Source: Lachnospiraceae bacterium GAM79 (GTDB lineage: Bacteria > Bacillota > Clostridia > Lachnospirales > Lachnospiraceae). From it: 64,000 nt of DNA. The translations under genes were made by a program, and so were the position numbers. The notes beneath the pieces were generated by a model. That model saw only the letters and a list, made by a program, of their open reading frames with translations, ran no database searches and was not told the DNA's origin. This document shows positions 25,814 to 33,427 of the stretch, piece by piece. The DNA is taken from contig AP018536.1 of NCBI GenBank assembly GCA_003584705.1, forward strand, positions 1,550,001 to 1,614,000, given 5' to 3'. Position 1 is the stretch's first letter. Each line of letters opens with the position of its first letter.

Positions 25814-27684
25814 GCGAGCTTTCAAAATTTTCGCCGCAGACACGGGTGGCAATCTACAACCGGGTGTCTACGGAGAAGAAGGTACAGATGGAGGCACTGG
25901 ATGTGCAGGTGGCATACACGAGGAAACTGGTGGAGGACAATCACCTTACAATTGTGGATCAGTATATAGAGCCGGAGACCGGCACGGAGGCGGAGCATCG
26001 TCTGGAATATCAGCGGATGATTCGGGACATTAAGGCGGATCGGATCGATCTGGTGGTTGTGAAATGTTCGGACAGACTTTGCAGAGATCAGGCGGAATGG
26101 CACAATTTTGTGAAACTGCATCTGCAAAAGAAGTTTCAACTGTATTTTTATCTGGATGACCACATCTATGACCATGAGAGGGACGATATAAAATATTCTG
26201 TGCAGGCCATCGTGGATGCAGAGCAGAGTAAGATCACTTCCAAGAAAATCAGAGATATTCACAGCAACAGACAGATCTACGCCACGGGTTCCAAGGCACT
26301 GCATATATGCAGACCCTTATACGGCTGGGATCGGAATGTGGAGTTTATCGACGAGAACACCAAGCGTGTCTGGTGGACAGTCAACGAAAAGGAAGCCACA
26401 GAACTTCGCTACGCCTTGTCACTGGTGGAGCAGGGGATAGGTTTTTACCGTTTAGCCAACATCATGTATGACCGAGGGGTGCGGAGCAAAGGAACCACAG
26501 GGTATCACAAGATGCCTTCTGTGCGTATTGCGGCGAATACATGGAAGAAAATGCTGACCTCTCCGATGTTGCATGGAGACTGCATTTTACATAAGGAAGT
26601 CAGCAACTTCTACACCAAGGAGCGTGTGAAACTCCCGCAGGAGGACTGGATTTATAAGGAAAACGTGATTCCTCCCATCGTCAGCAGGGAATACCATGAG
26701 AAGATCGTTCAGATCATAGATGCAAGGCGGTTCCAGATGGGGTGCTGCAAGGGGCTGGCAGGTACCTACAAATGGAGTAACCGACTGGTCTGCGCAAATT
26801 GCAAGAAGCCATACTACAGAATGCACTACAAACTTAATTCCGAAAAAGTCATCACGTGGAAATGCAGCGAGCAGTTTCAGAGAACCCGAAGCGCCTGTGA
26901 CAATATGGTGATAGCGGAGAAAGAGTTAGAGAAGCAACTGGCGGCAGCACTGAAAGAAAAATATGCCTACCTTTTCCATATCTCTTCCGGTTTAATCAAC
27001 GATACGATTCATACCATTGAAAAGGCATTATGCAATTCCGACAATGGAAAAAAACTGAAGGCACTGGAAACCCAGCGTGAACTCCTTTTACGAAATAAGG
27101 ATGTATTGTTTCATAAGTTAATGAACGGAGTGATTTCCGATGAGGACTTTGGAATCTACAAGGACAGACTGGAAAAGGAACTTCGGGAACTGGAAGAAAA
27201 GATAGAGGGACAGAAAGACGGGGAGAAGAGTCTGGCGGATCAGTACCGCCGCTTACAGCAGATCCGGGATACCATAGAAAACAAAAATTATAACGAGCAG
27301 GCGATTCTGGAAATTCTCTATGGCTGTGTGGAGGTCATAGAGATTCATAACAACGGGGATATGGATGTCACCATGAGCAGGGAACTGATGCGGAGTAAAT
27401 TTGAACTGTACAGCATTGTGGAATCGGACTACAGTTTATTCCATTTTTCCTTCACTTATAAAAAAGAAACCATCTATGACCGCAATCGGAAAGCTTATAA
27501 CGAGAAAGTACTGGAACTGATCCGAAGTGAAAAATACATTACGATTCCACAGATGGCGGAGCGGCTGGGGAACACCTACAGCTATACCTGGCACAGTATC
27601 CAACAGTTAAAGGAGCAGGGCAGGATCGTTTATATCAAGGAAAAGTTCGAACATAGCGAATGCTATTGGGAGGTGGTAGAGTAG
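25810..27684 (+). CDS. Large serine recombinase of the spoVD-intervening element
   Basis: 624-aa site-specific recombinase that should integrate and excise the element. The catalytic N-terminal domain has the nucleophile in YNRVST (Ser20) and the conserved arginines in SDRLCRDQ. A recombinase domain is followed by a zinc beta ribbon (CANC, then WKC and SAC, about residues 328-365) and a coiled coil (about 400-490). The C-terminal 50 residues look like an extra winged helix (ITIPQMAERLGNTYSYTWHSIQQL). It is intact, coupled to the 60-aa gene, and ends 57 bp before the right junction, the usual place next to attP. Confidence 0.95.
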   Translation: MSELSKFSPQTRVAIYNRVSTEKKVQMEALDVQVAYTRKLVEDNHLTIVDQYIEPETGTEAEHRLEYQRMIRDIKADRIDLVVVKCSDRLCRDQAEWHNFVKLHLQKKFQLYFYLDDHIYDHERDDIKYSVQAIVDAEQSKITSKKIRDIHSNRQIYATGSKALHICRPLYGWDRNVEFIDENTKRVWWTVNEKEATELRYALSLVEQGIGFYRLANIMYDRGVRSKGTTGYHKMPSVRIAANTWKKMLTSPMLHGDCILHKEVSNFYTKERVKLPQEDWIYKENVIPPIVSREYHEKIVQIIDARRFQMGCCKGLAGTYKWSNRLVCANCKKPYYRMHYKLNSEKVITWKCSEQFQRTRSACDNMVIAEKELEKQLAAALKEKYAYLFHISSGLINDTIHTIEKALCNSDNGKKLKALETQRELLLRNKDVLFHKLMNGVISDEDFGIYKDRLEKELRELEEKIEGQKDGEKSLADQYRRLQQIRDTIENKNYNEQAILEILYGCVEVIEIHNNGDMDVTMSRELMRSKFELYSIVESDYSLFHFSFTYKKETIYDRNRKAYNEKVLELIRSEKYITIPQMAERLGNTYSYTWHSIQQLKEQGRIVYIKEKFEHSECYWEVVE

Positions 27685-27741
27685 CCAGCACGTTAAAAAA
27701 ATATGCCACCAACCCGAACTCTGACAGTAGTTCCAGACCCC

Positions 27742-27749
27742 TTGTAACC
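27742..27749 (+). other. Right junction (attR core) of the spoVD-intervening element
   Basis: TTGTAACC, the same as at 17288-17295. Left of it is element sequence TTCCAGACCCC; right of it the spoVD frame resumes as Pro-Ala-Leu-Ile-Ser-Val-Gly. Confidence 0.88.
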
Positions 27750-28417
27750 CGGCATTGATTTCCGTCGGCCTACGGCTCGGTGTGGACAATTACTACCATT
27801 ATTTTGAACAGTTCGGCCTAAAACAGCGCACCGGCATCGACCTGCCGGGGGAAGCTGGGACTATCATGCATAAAAAAGAGGATATGGGAAATGTGGAGCT
27901 GGCTACCGTGGCTTTCGGGCAATCTTTCCAGATCACAGCAATCCAGCTGCTGACCACGGCGTCCTCCATTATCAACGGCGGCAACCGGATCACCCCGCAT
28001 TTCGGCATCGAGGCGTTGAACCGTGACGGGGAGGTGGAAGAGACCTTTTCCTATCCGGTGCAGACGGGGATCGTCTCGGAGGAGACTTCGGCTACTATGC
28101 GCTACATTCTGGAAATGGTAGTGGCGGAAGGCTCCGGCAGAAACGGTCAGGTACAGGGCTTCCGCGTCGGCGGCAAGACTGCAACCAGCCAGACCCTGCC
28201 CAGAGGAAGCGGACGTTACATATCTTCCTTTATCGGCTTCGCTCCGGCGGATGATCCCCAGGTCATCGCCATTGCTATTATCAATAATCCCCAGGGCATC
28301 TACTACGGGGGGCAGGTGGCAGCACCGATCATAAGGCAGCTGTACGAAAATATTCTGCCCTATCTGGGACTGGAGAAGACCGAAGAACCGGAGGAGACAG
28401 CGGAGTCCGGGGAGTGA
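27749..28417 (+). CDS. spoVD: SpoVD-like sporulation transpeptidase, 3' part (split gene)
   Basis: Codons 378-599 of the reconstructed protein. It opens with the helix after SxN (ISVGLRLGVDNYYHYFEQFGL) and contains the third motif as KTA in GGKTATSQTLPR, with Ala where most class B PBPs have Gly. There are no PASTA repeats; the end is a short acidic tail. There is no start codon with a ribosome binding site, so it should be translated only after the element is removed. The spoIIG promoter follows 28 bp after the stop. Confidence 0.9.
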   Translation, partial: PALISVGLRLGVDNYYHYFEQFGLKQRTGIDLPGEAGTIMHKKEDMGNVELATVAFGQSFQITAIQLLTTASSIINGGNRITPHFGIEALNRDGEVEETFSYPVQTGIVSEETSATMRYILEMVVAEGSGRNGQVQGFRVGGKTATSQTLPRGSGRYISSFIGFAPADDPQVIAIAIINNPQGIYYGGQVAAPIIRQLYENILPYLGLEKTEEPEETAESGE

Positions 28418-28445
28418 TGGCGGTCGCAGACTTCCCCAGGGACGA

Positions 28446-28521
28446 TGTCGAAAACAATGGAAAGAAAAAGGTTCCGGCGGATGAAAATTTGACAAAATCC
28501 GCTGATGCCACCCTTTATAAT
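28446..28521 (+). promoter_or_regulatory. spoIIG-type promoter with Spo0A boxes
   Basis: Perfect TTGACA (28489-28494) and TATAAT (28516-28521) are separated by 21 bp, too long for a normal sigma-A promoter. The B. subtilis spoIIG promoter has the same peculiarity (22 bp) and needs Spo0A. A perfect 0A box TGTCGAA lies at 28446-28452, and a near-match (TGTCAAA, minus strand) overlaps the -35. Confidence 0.8.
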
Positions 28522-28541
28522 GTTTCTGAAGGAGGGGTGTG

Positions 28542-29450
28542 ATGCATTATGAACTCTACTTAGACAGTCTGTTCCTCCTCAATTTCGGGATGAATCTGCT
28601 GCTGCTTTGCCTGGTGGATCACAGCATGGGCCACACTGCCACGTGGTACCGGCTGCTTGCGGGAGCAGGGGTCGGAGCGGTCTGGTATCTGTTTCCTTTT
28701 TTATGGAAAGGAACAGCCGCCGGGAAGCTGTTGCTTTGTTTTCTGCCGGGGACAATACTTATGCTGTATGTGACATTTCACATTCGCAGCCTTGGGACGT
28801 TGTGGAACTATTTCCGAAAACTGATGCTGTCCACCTTCCTGATCGGAGGCATTCTGGCGGCACTGCTTCGGGGATTCCCGATGGGAAGAAATTATCTGCC
28901 TGGGATCGGTATGACCCTGGGAGTCGGAGCATTCTCCGGCTGGATACTTGTGCGGGGGCGCAAAAAGGAAGCGGAACAAGCCTGCTATTGTGAGGTAGTG
29001 TTACAGGGAGCGGAGGGACCGTTGCGCATTCATGCATTGGTAGACTCCGGCAATACCCTGACCGAACCTATCAGCGGAGCACCGGTATCGGTGCTGGACG
29101 CACGGATATTTTATCGGCTGTGGCCGGAGGGACTGCCTGGATTCCGGGTGATTCCTTATCACAGTGTAGGGAAAAAGAGCGGGATCCTTAAGGGATATCC
29201 GGTGCCGCAGATGACGCTCATACAGCAGGGTGTGGAACGAGAATACAGAAATGTATACCTGGCAGTGAGTGAGGAGATCGCGGGAGAAGAGATCCCGATG
29301 CTGTTACCTCCTGCGCTGTTGCAGGAGACGAACAAAGCACGGAGGAAGAAGGAAAAAATAAAAGAGCCGGACAATCCGGCAAGGCACAATGTGGCAGATA
29401 GGAGTAAATATGGTCTTAAAGATAGCAATACCGGGAAAAATGCAGTTTAA
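28542..29450 (+). CDS. spoIIGA: Pro-sigma-E processing aspartic peptidase SpoIIGA
   Basis: Membrane protease of the mother cell that activates pro-sigma-E. Five or so N-terminal membrane helices (residues about 1-145) are followed by a soluble aspartic-protease-like domain with the active-site motif [12 protein letters not shown]. 302 aa. Start is the ATG at 28542 after AAGGAGGGG. It overlaps sigE by 41 bp, the conserved spoIIG operon arrangement, and sits behind a Spo0A-type promoter. Confidence 0.93.
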   Translation: MHYELYLDSLFLLNFGMNLLLLCLVDHSMGHTATWYRLLAGAGVGAVWYLFPFLWKGTAAGKLLLCFLPGTILMLYVTFHIRSLGTLWNYFRKLMLSTFLIGGILAALLRGFPMGRNYLPGIGMTLGVGAFSGWILVRGRKKEAEQACYCEVVLQGAEGPLRIHALVDSGNTLTEPISGAPVSVLDARIFYRLWPEGLPGFRVIPYHSVGKKSGILKGYPVPQMTLIQQGVEREYRNVYLAVSEEIAGEEIPMLLPPALLQETNKARRKKEKIKEPDNPARHNVADRSKYGLKDSNTGKNAV

Positions 29451-30147
29451 AATGATGCGCAGGGAGCCTTATCTGCTGCACCGGAAAGGAGATGTCCACT
29501 ATATCGGTGGCGCGGAGGTACTGCCGCCGCCCCTGCCCAGTGAGCAGGAGAATCAGGTGATCGGTGATCTGGGGACGGAATACGAGGATGAGGCGAAAGC
29601 CATCCTGATCGAACATAACCTGCGTCTGGTGGTCTACATAGCCAAAAAATTCGATAACACCGGTGTAGGGGTGGAGGATCTGATCTCCATTGGCACCATC
29701 GGACTGATCAAGTCTATCAACACCTTCAATCCGGAGAAGAATATCAAGCTGGCAACCTATGCTTCCCGGTGCATTGAAAATGAGATACTGATGTATCTGC
29801 GCCGGAATAACAAGACGAAAATGGAAGTCTCGATTGACGAGCCGTTGAATGTAGACTGGGACGGCAACGAGCTGCTGTTGTCGGATATTCTGGGGACGGA
29901 TGAGGATGTGATCTATCGCGGTATAGAGAATGAGGTGGAGCGGAAGCTTCTCATGAATGCCGTGAGCAAATTGTCCAAGCGGGAGAAGACCATCGTCAGA
30001 CTTCGATTCGGACTGGGGACAGTGGACGGACAGGAGATGACCCAGAAGGAAGTGGCCAATCTGTTGGGAATCTCACAATCCTATATTTCCCGACTGGAGA
30101 AAAAGATCATGCGGCAGCTGAAAAAGGAGATCAGCCTGCATATTTGA
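29410..30147 (+). CDS. sigE: Sporulation sigma factor SigE (pro-form)
   Basis: First mother-cell-specific sigma factor. 245 aa with an N-terminal pro-sequence before [13 protein letters not shown], the region where SpoIIGA cleaves. Sigma regions 2 ([27 protein letters not shown]) and 4 ([20 protein letters not shown]) are typical. I chose the ATG at 29410 with TAGGAG; a frame from 29389 is longer than needed. Active sigma-E would transcribe spoVD and probably spoIIP, both in this window. Confidence 0.96.
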   Translation: MVLKIAIPGKMQFKMMRREPYLLHRKGDVHYIGGAEVLPPPLPSEQENQVIGDLGTEYEDEAKAILIEHNLRLVVYIAKKFDNTGVGVEDLISIGTIGLIKSINTFNPEKNIKLATYASRCIENEILMYLRRNNKTKMEVSIDEPLNVDWDGNELLLSDILGTDEDVIYRGIENEVERKLLMNAVSKLSKREKTIVRLRFGLGTVDGQEMTQKEVANLLGISQSYISRLEKKIMRQLKKEISLHI

Positions 30148-30294
30148 CTTTGCATTCGGGACGGATACATGATACTATATAACATGTGCAGAATTGTGGG
30201 AGCTGCGTGGCAACAGAGCAGTTCGTGAACCATATAATACAGACAGGATAGTTTTCAGGTAACGGAATCGGAAGTAACCAAAAAGGACAAATAC

Positions 30295-30603
30295 ATGATA
30301 CAGCGTGATGATATATTATCCATGGAATATTTAAAAAAGACGGAATTCACCGGATGCCACCAGGGGATGCGTTACCGTCTGGAGCAGACTGAGGATCCGG
30401 AAGGCGGCAAAAAGCTTCTCGTGACGGTCTGGCCGGAGCCCTTTAACTTTTTAAAGACACCGGAGGAGAAGAAGCAGAGGGCCATGTTCTCCTTTGACGA
30501 GGACGGAGTGGTGGATGCGGTCGGCTGGATGAACGACAGATTATTTGAGAACAAAAAGCTATGGGACGAGGCGCCTTCCCGCTGGGACACTTACCAGATG
30601 TAA
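30295..30603 (+). CDS. Conserved hypothetical protein
   Basis: 102 aa, soluble, rich in aromatic and acidic residues. The C-terminal part (FSFDEDGVVDAVGWMNDRLFENKKLW) looks like a folded, conserved domain, but I do not recognise the family. AAAGGA lies 8 bp before the ATG. It sits between sigE and the VanZ-like gene in a sporulation region; a link to sporulation is not demonstrated. Confidence 0.6.
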   Translation: MIQRDDILSMEYLKKTEFTGCHQGMRYRLEQTEDPEGGKKLLVTVWPEPFNFLKTPEEKKQRAMFSFDEDGVVDAVGWMNDRLFENKKLWDEAPSRWDTYQM

Positions 30604-30642
30604 AACGGGAATTTTAAGAGACAGATATAGGATGAAGAAAGA

Positions 30643-31191
30643 ATGATTTGGAAATATATAATAAGGGATCTGAACGGTGCCATACAATATCTGCCCTATG
30701 GTGTGATGGCCGGTGCCGTCATGGGACTGATCCTGAATGCAATGAATGCCAGGAGGGAGCGGAAGGGAAAAGAAGCCTTTCCGATGGCAGGTCTCATGGT
30801 GTTTTCTTTGTACCTTATGATCATACTGGTGATTACTTTTTTCTCCAGAGAGGATGGCAGCCGGAACCGTGCCATGGATCTGGAGCTTTTCTCCACCTGG
30901 GGGATCAATACGAGAAATAACGCCTTCGTGGTGGAAAATGTACTGCTTTTCATCCCGTATGGCTTTGCGTGCCCCTGGGCATTTCCCTGGCTTAGGGGAT
31001 TTTTCAGGAACATCTTTGCGGCTTTTGTGACCAGCCTGGGCGTTGAGACGATCCAGCTGATCACCGGCAGGGGATATTTTCAGGTGGACGATATCCTGAC
31101 CAATGTGCTGGGAGGAATCATCGGATACTGGATGTTTTGGCTGGTGTATCATACGTTACAGAGAATACGAGGATCAAGGTCTATGCGGTAA
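30643..31191 (+). CDS. VanZ-like membrane protein
   Basis: 182 aa with about four membrane helices. The VanZ pattern is seen in NVLLFIPYGF and in ETIQLITGRGYFQVDDILTNVLGGIIGYW. VanZ itself gives low-level teicoplanin resistance, but most family members are of unknown function, so no resistance is implied. Its 3' end overlaps the convergent sigG gene by 11 bp. Confidence 0.85.
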   Translation: MIWKYIIRDLNGAIQYLPYGVMAGAVMGLILNAMNARRERKGKEAFPMAGLMVFSLYLMIILVITFFSREDGSRNRAMDLELFSTWGINTRNNAFVVENVLLFIPYGFACPWAFPWLRGFFRNIFAAFVTSLGVETIQLITGRGYFQVDDILTNVLGGIIGYWMFWLVYHTLQRIRGSRSMR

Positions 31192-31960
31192 GATAGCCTC
31201 GCATAGCTTTCAATGCATTTTTTTCGAGACGGGAGACCTGGGCCTGGGAGATGCCGATCATGTCGGCGACCTCGGTCTGGGTCTTTCCTTCGAAAAAGCG
31301 CAGAGAGATGATATGACGCTCTCTGTCGTTCAGACGTTTCATGGCTTCACTGAGGGAGAGATGTTCCACCCACGTCTCTTCCTTATTTTTTTTATCACTG
31401 ATCTGGTCCATGACGTAGAGGGTGTCACCACCGTCGGTGTAGACCGGTTCGTAGAGGCTCATGGGATTCTGCATGGCATCCAGGGCATAGACGATATCCT
31501 CCTTGGAGATACCTACTTCTGCGGCAATCTCTTCCATGGTGGGCTCCTTCAGATTTTTCCTGGTCAGGGTATCGCGGGCGTAGATTGCCTTGTAGGCGGT
31601 GTCCTTCAGAGACCGTGAAACACGGATACTATTGTTATCACGTAAAAATCTGCGTATCTCACCGATAATCATTGGAACTGCGTAGGTGGAAAATTTTACA
31701 CCCAGCGTGGAATCAAAATTGTCGATGGCCTTGATCAGACCGATACAGCCGATCTGGAACAGATCGTCCACATTTTCCGCACTGCCGGAAAAGCGTTTGA
31801 TCACGCTCAGAACCAGACGCAGGTTGCCTTCGATGTAGGTCTCTCTGGCGGCGGTATCTCCCTCCCGGATCTTTGCGAAGAGAGCTTCCTTGTCCGCTGC
31901 CTTTAGCAAAGGCAGTTTTGCTGTATTGACACCGCAGATTTCTACTTTTCCCTGTACCAT
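31181..31960 (-). CDS. sigG: Forespore sigma factor SigG
   Basis: Late forespore-specific sigma factor, 259 aa. The N-terminal KVEICGVNTAKLPLL is the conserved SigG start, which binds anti-sigma factors; regions 2 (NLRLVLSVIKRF, DLFQIGCIGLIKAIDNFD) and 4 (VADMIGISQAQVSRLEKNAL) follow. GGGAGGT precedes the ATG. It is inverted relative to spoIIGA-sigE, whereas in Bacillus it follows sigE directly. A sigma-F-type promoter lies 48 bp upstream. Its targets would include gpr. Confidence 0.96.
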   Translation of the reverse strand: MVQGKVEICGVNTAKLPLLKAADKEALFAKIREGDTAARETYIEGNLRLVLSVIKRFSGSAENVDDLFQIGCIGLIKAIDNFDSTLGVKFSTYAVPMIIGEIRRFLRDNNSIRVSRSLKDTAYKAIYARDTLTRKNLKEPTMEEIAAEVGISKEDIVYALDAMQNPMSLYEPVYTDGGDTLYVMDQISDKKNKEETWVEHLSLSEAMKRLNDRERHIISLRFFEGKTQTEVADMIGISQAQVSRLEKNALKAMRGYLTA

Positions 31961-32007
31961 AGAGACCTCCCAAGTTTTCTGAATCGTTGCTGATTTTTGA
32001 TAACTAC

Positions 32008-32036
32008 AGTATTCACAGGAGAGTCAGTGACTATAC
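32008..32036 (-). promoter_or_regulatory. Candidate sigma-F promoter of sigG
   Basis: On the minus strand GTATA (32032-32036), a 15-bp spacer and GTGAATACT (32008-32016) match the Bacillus sigma-F pattern GywTA / GgnrAnAnT. It is 48 bp upstream of the sigG start, and sigG is a classic sigma-F target. Confidence 0.55.
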
Positions 32037-32122
32037 CGGCAAGAAAGATTTTCCAGTTTTTCCCGAACGGGAAACGGAGCGGTATCATATAATAAATAGA
32101 AAGAAAACGGGAGGAGCAGAGT

Positions 32123-32356
32123 ATGCTTTTTTCCGAGTTAAAATGCAAAGATGTAATCAATGTCAGAGACTGTAAAAAGCTGGGGCATGTATGTGATCTG
32201 GAGTTCGATGAGTGCAGCGGATGCATCTGTAAGATCATGGTGCCGGGATGCAACCAGTGGCTTTCATTTCTGCGCTGTGAGCCGAATATCGTCATCCCGT
32301 ATAAGGACATCAGACAGATTGGACCGGACATAATTTTAGTTGACATTAACTGCTGA
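32123..32356 (+). CDS. YlmC/YmxH family PRC-barrel sporulation protein
   Basis: 77-aa PRC-barrel-like protein. It has the family layout (SELKCKDVINVRDCKKLGHVCDLEF, ...IVIPYKDIRQIGPDIILVDI). YlmC and YmxH proteins are found across spore formers; their exact role is unknown. GGGAGGAG lies 7 bp before the ATG. It is transcribed away from sigG. Several extra Cys residues (CSGCIC) are notable. Confidence 0.85.
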   Translation: MLFSELKCKDVINVRDCKKLGHVCDLEFDECSGCICKIMVPGCNQWLSFLRCEPNIVIPYKDIRQIGPDIILVDINC

Positions 32357-32368
32357 ATCTTCTATAAT
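32340..32368 (+). promoter_or_regulatory. Promoter of nrdR
   Basis: Perfect TTGACA (32340-32345), 17-bp spacer and TATAAT (32363-32368). The -35 overlaps the end of the ylmC-like gene. Confidence 0.8.
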
Positions 32369-32409
32369 CTTAACATAAATAACACGTGGTTTTTATAAGG
32401 AGGATGCCT

Positions 32410-32874
32410 ATGAAATGTCCGTTCTGTAGCCATGAAAATACCAGAGTGATCGATTCGAGACCGGCGGAAGATAACAACTCCATTCGCCGCCGTCGTGTAT
32501 GTGATGAATGCGGCAAGCGATTCACCACTTACGAGAAGATCGAGACGATTCCGCTGATCATTATTAAAAAGGATAATAACAGAGAGGCCTATGACCGTGC
32601 CAAGATCGAGGCAGGGGTGCTCAGAGCCTGTCATAAACGTCCGGTCAGCGCACAGCAGATCACGACTTTGGTGGATGAGGTGGAGAACGAGATTTTCAAC
32701 AGGGAAGAACGGGAGATCCCCAGCGGCACCATCGGTGAGCTTGTGATGAATAAGTTAAAGGATCTGGATGCGGTCGCTTATGTAAGATTTGCTTCTGTAT
32801 ATCGGGAGTTCAAGGACGTGAACACCTTTATGGATGAATTAAAGAGTGTCCTGAATGACAAGAATCACAATTAA
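32410..32874 (+). CDS. nrdR: Transcriptional repressor NrdR
   Basis: Zinc-ribbon and ATP-cone repressor of ribonucleotide reductase genes. Starts MKCPFC with the four-Cys zinc ribbon (CPFC, CDEC), followed by the ATP-cone (about residues 49-139). 154 aa, full length. AAGGAGG lies before the ATG at 32410; a frame from 32386 includes the ribosome binding site and is not used. No NrdR box is seen at its own promoter, and no reductase gene is in the window. Confidence 0.97.
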   Translation: MKCPFCSHENTRVIDSRPAEDNNSIRRRRVCDECGKRFTTYEKIETIPLIIIKKDNNREAYDRAKIEAGVLRACHKRPVSAQQITTLVDEVENEIFNREEREIPSGTIGELVMNKLKDLDAVAYVRFASVYREFKDVNTFMDELKSVLNDKNHN

Positions 32875-32997
32875 GTTCCGGAAGACTTAAGTTTTCGTAA
32901 AAACAGTCGATATTATAACTGAAAATACAGCCAGATAAAGCTGGAATTTCGCATGGCATGTGCGATATAGAAAAAAGAAGGACAAGGAGGTGAATAC

Positions 32998-33381
32998 ATG
33001 GGAATCGGCGGAATAGGCGGAGTGAACAGGATCAGCGGAATCGGTAGAATGCAGGATTACAGCATACAGATGCCGCAGCCGGCGAAGACAGTGATCGTGG
33101 AAGAGACTGGGGCAGAATCCCATGTAGCATCTTCGGAACAGATAAATTCCGGGAATTCCGGTGCGGCGAAGGAGAAAACTCCGGTTCAGGAGAAGAAATC
33201 CAACGCAACGTTAGAGGACATCTCCATTACGTTCCACAAACAGGACGATTTCGGCTACATTGGCAGGAACAGCGATATCCATTCCCTGGATGTGGAGAAG
33301 GCGATCTCCGATATGCGTAAGGACCAGATCTTACAGCAGTACCAGTACTTTGTGGGAAGCAAAACGGTATTTACAGAATAG
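32998..33381 (+). CDS. Conserved hypothetical protein
   Basis: 127 aa, not recognised. The N-terminus is Gly/Ile-rich (MGIGGIGGVNRISGIGR), the middle is low-complexity, and the last 50 residues are conserved-looking (DFGYIGRNSDIHSLDVEKAISDM, then QQYQYFVGS). It has no membrane helix. AAGGAGG lies 6 bp before the ATG, and a terminator follows at once. Confidence 0.65.
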   Translation: MGIGGIGGVNRISGIGRMQDYSIQMPQPAKTVIVEETGAESHVASSEQINSGNSGAAKEKTPVQEKKSNATLEDISITFHKQDDFGYIGRNSDIHSLDVEKAISDMRKDQILQQYQYFVGSKTVFTE

Positions 33382-33382
33382 T

Positions 33383-33427
33383 TACCTCCGTCTGTCAGGC
33401 GTAAGCATGACACCGGAGGTATTTTTT
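33383..33427 (+). terminator. Terminator after the hypothetical gene
   Basis: TACCTCCG / CGGAGGTA stem followed by TTTTTT. It lies between this gene and the convergent flippase gene and partly overlaps the latter's 3' end. Confidence 0.8.

Larger units (their letters stand above)
17288..27741 (+). mobile_element. 10,454-bp skin-like element interrupting spoVD
   Basis: Bounded by 8-bp direct repeats TTGTAACC. Deleting one repeat plus the interior restores spoVD in frame as ...MENSC-N-PALISVGLRLG.... It carries a large serine recombinase at its right end, as skin-type elements do, and no conjugation or phage structural genes. It is decayed: it contains a truncated DUF3846-like gene, a truncated methylase and a nested IS256-family copy. 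Intact cargo: a three-gene ATPase/TOPRIM-like operon, an unknown 174-aa gene, a PD-(D/E)XK nuclease and a membrane SH3 protein. Several cargo genes are clearly richer in A+T than the chromosomal neighbours, consistent with transfer. Excision during sporulation is inferred, not shown. Confidence 0.88.

Noticed and set aside
25593-26033. 146-aa ORF overlapping the 60-aa gene and the recombinase start
   Set aside because: A different frame; its product is Gly/Arg-rich shadow sequence, while the two overlapping genes have proper ribosome binding sites and motifs.
27755-28417. 3' part of spoVD as an independent gene starting at TTG 27755
   Set aside because: No ribosome binding site and it begins in the middle of the transpeptidase domain; it is the rest of the split gene.
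30643-31191. Glycopeptide resistance gene vanZ
   Set aside because: Only the broad VanZ-like fold is seen, with no van cluster nearby; a resistance claim is not supported.
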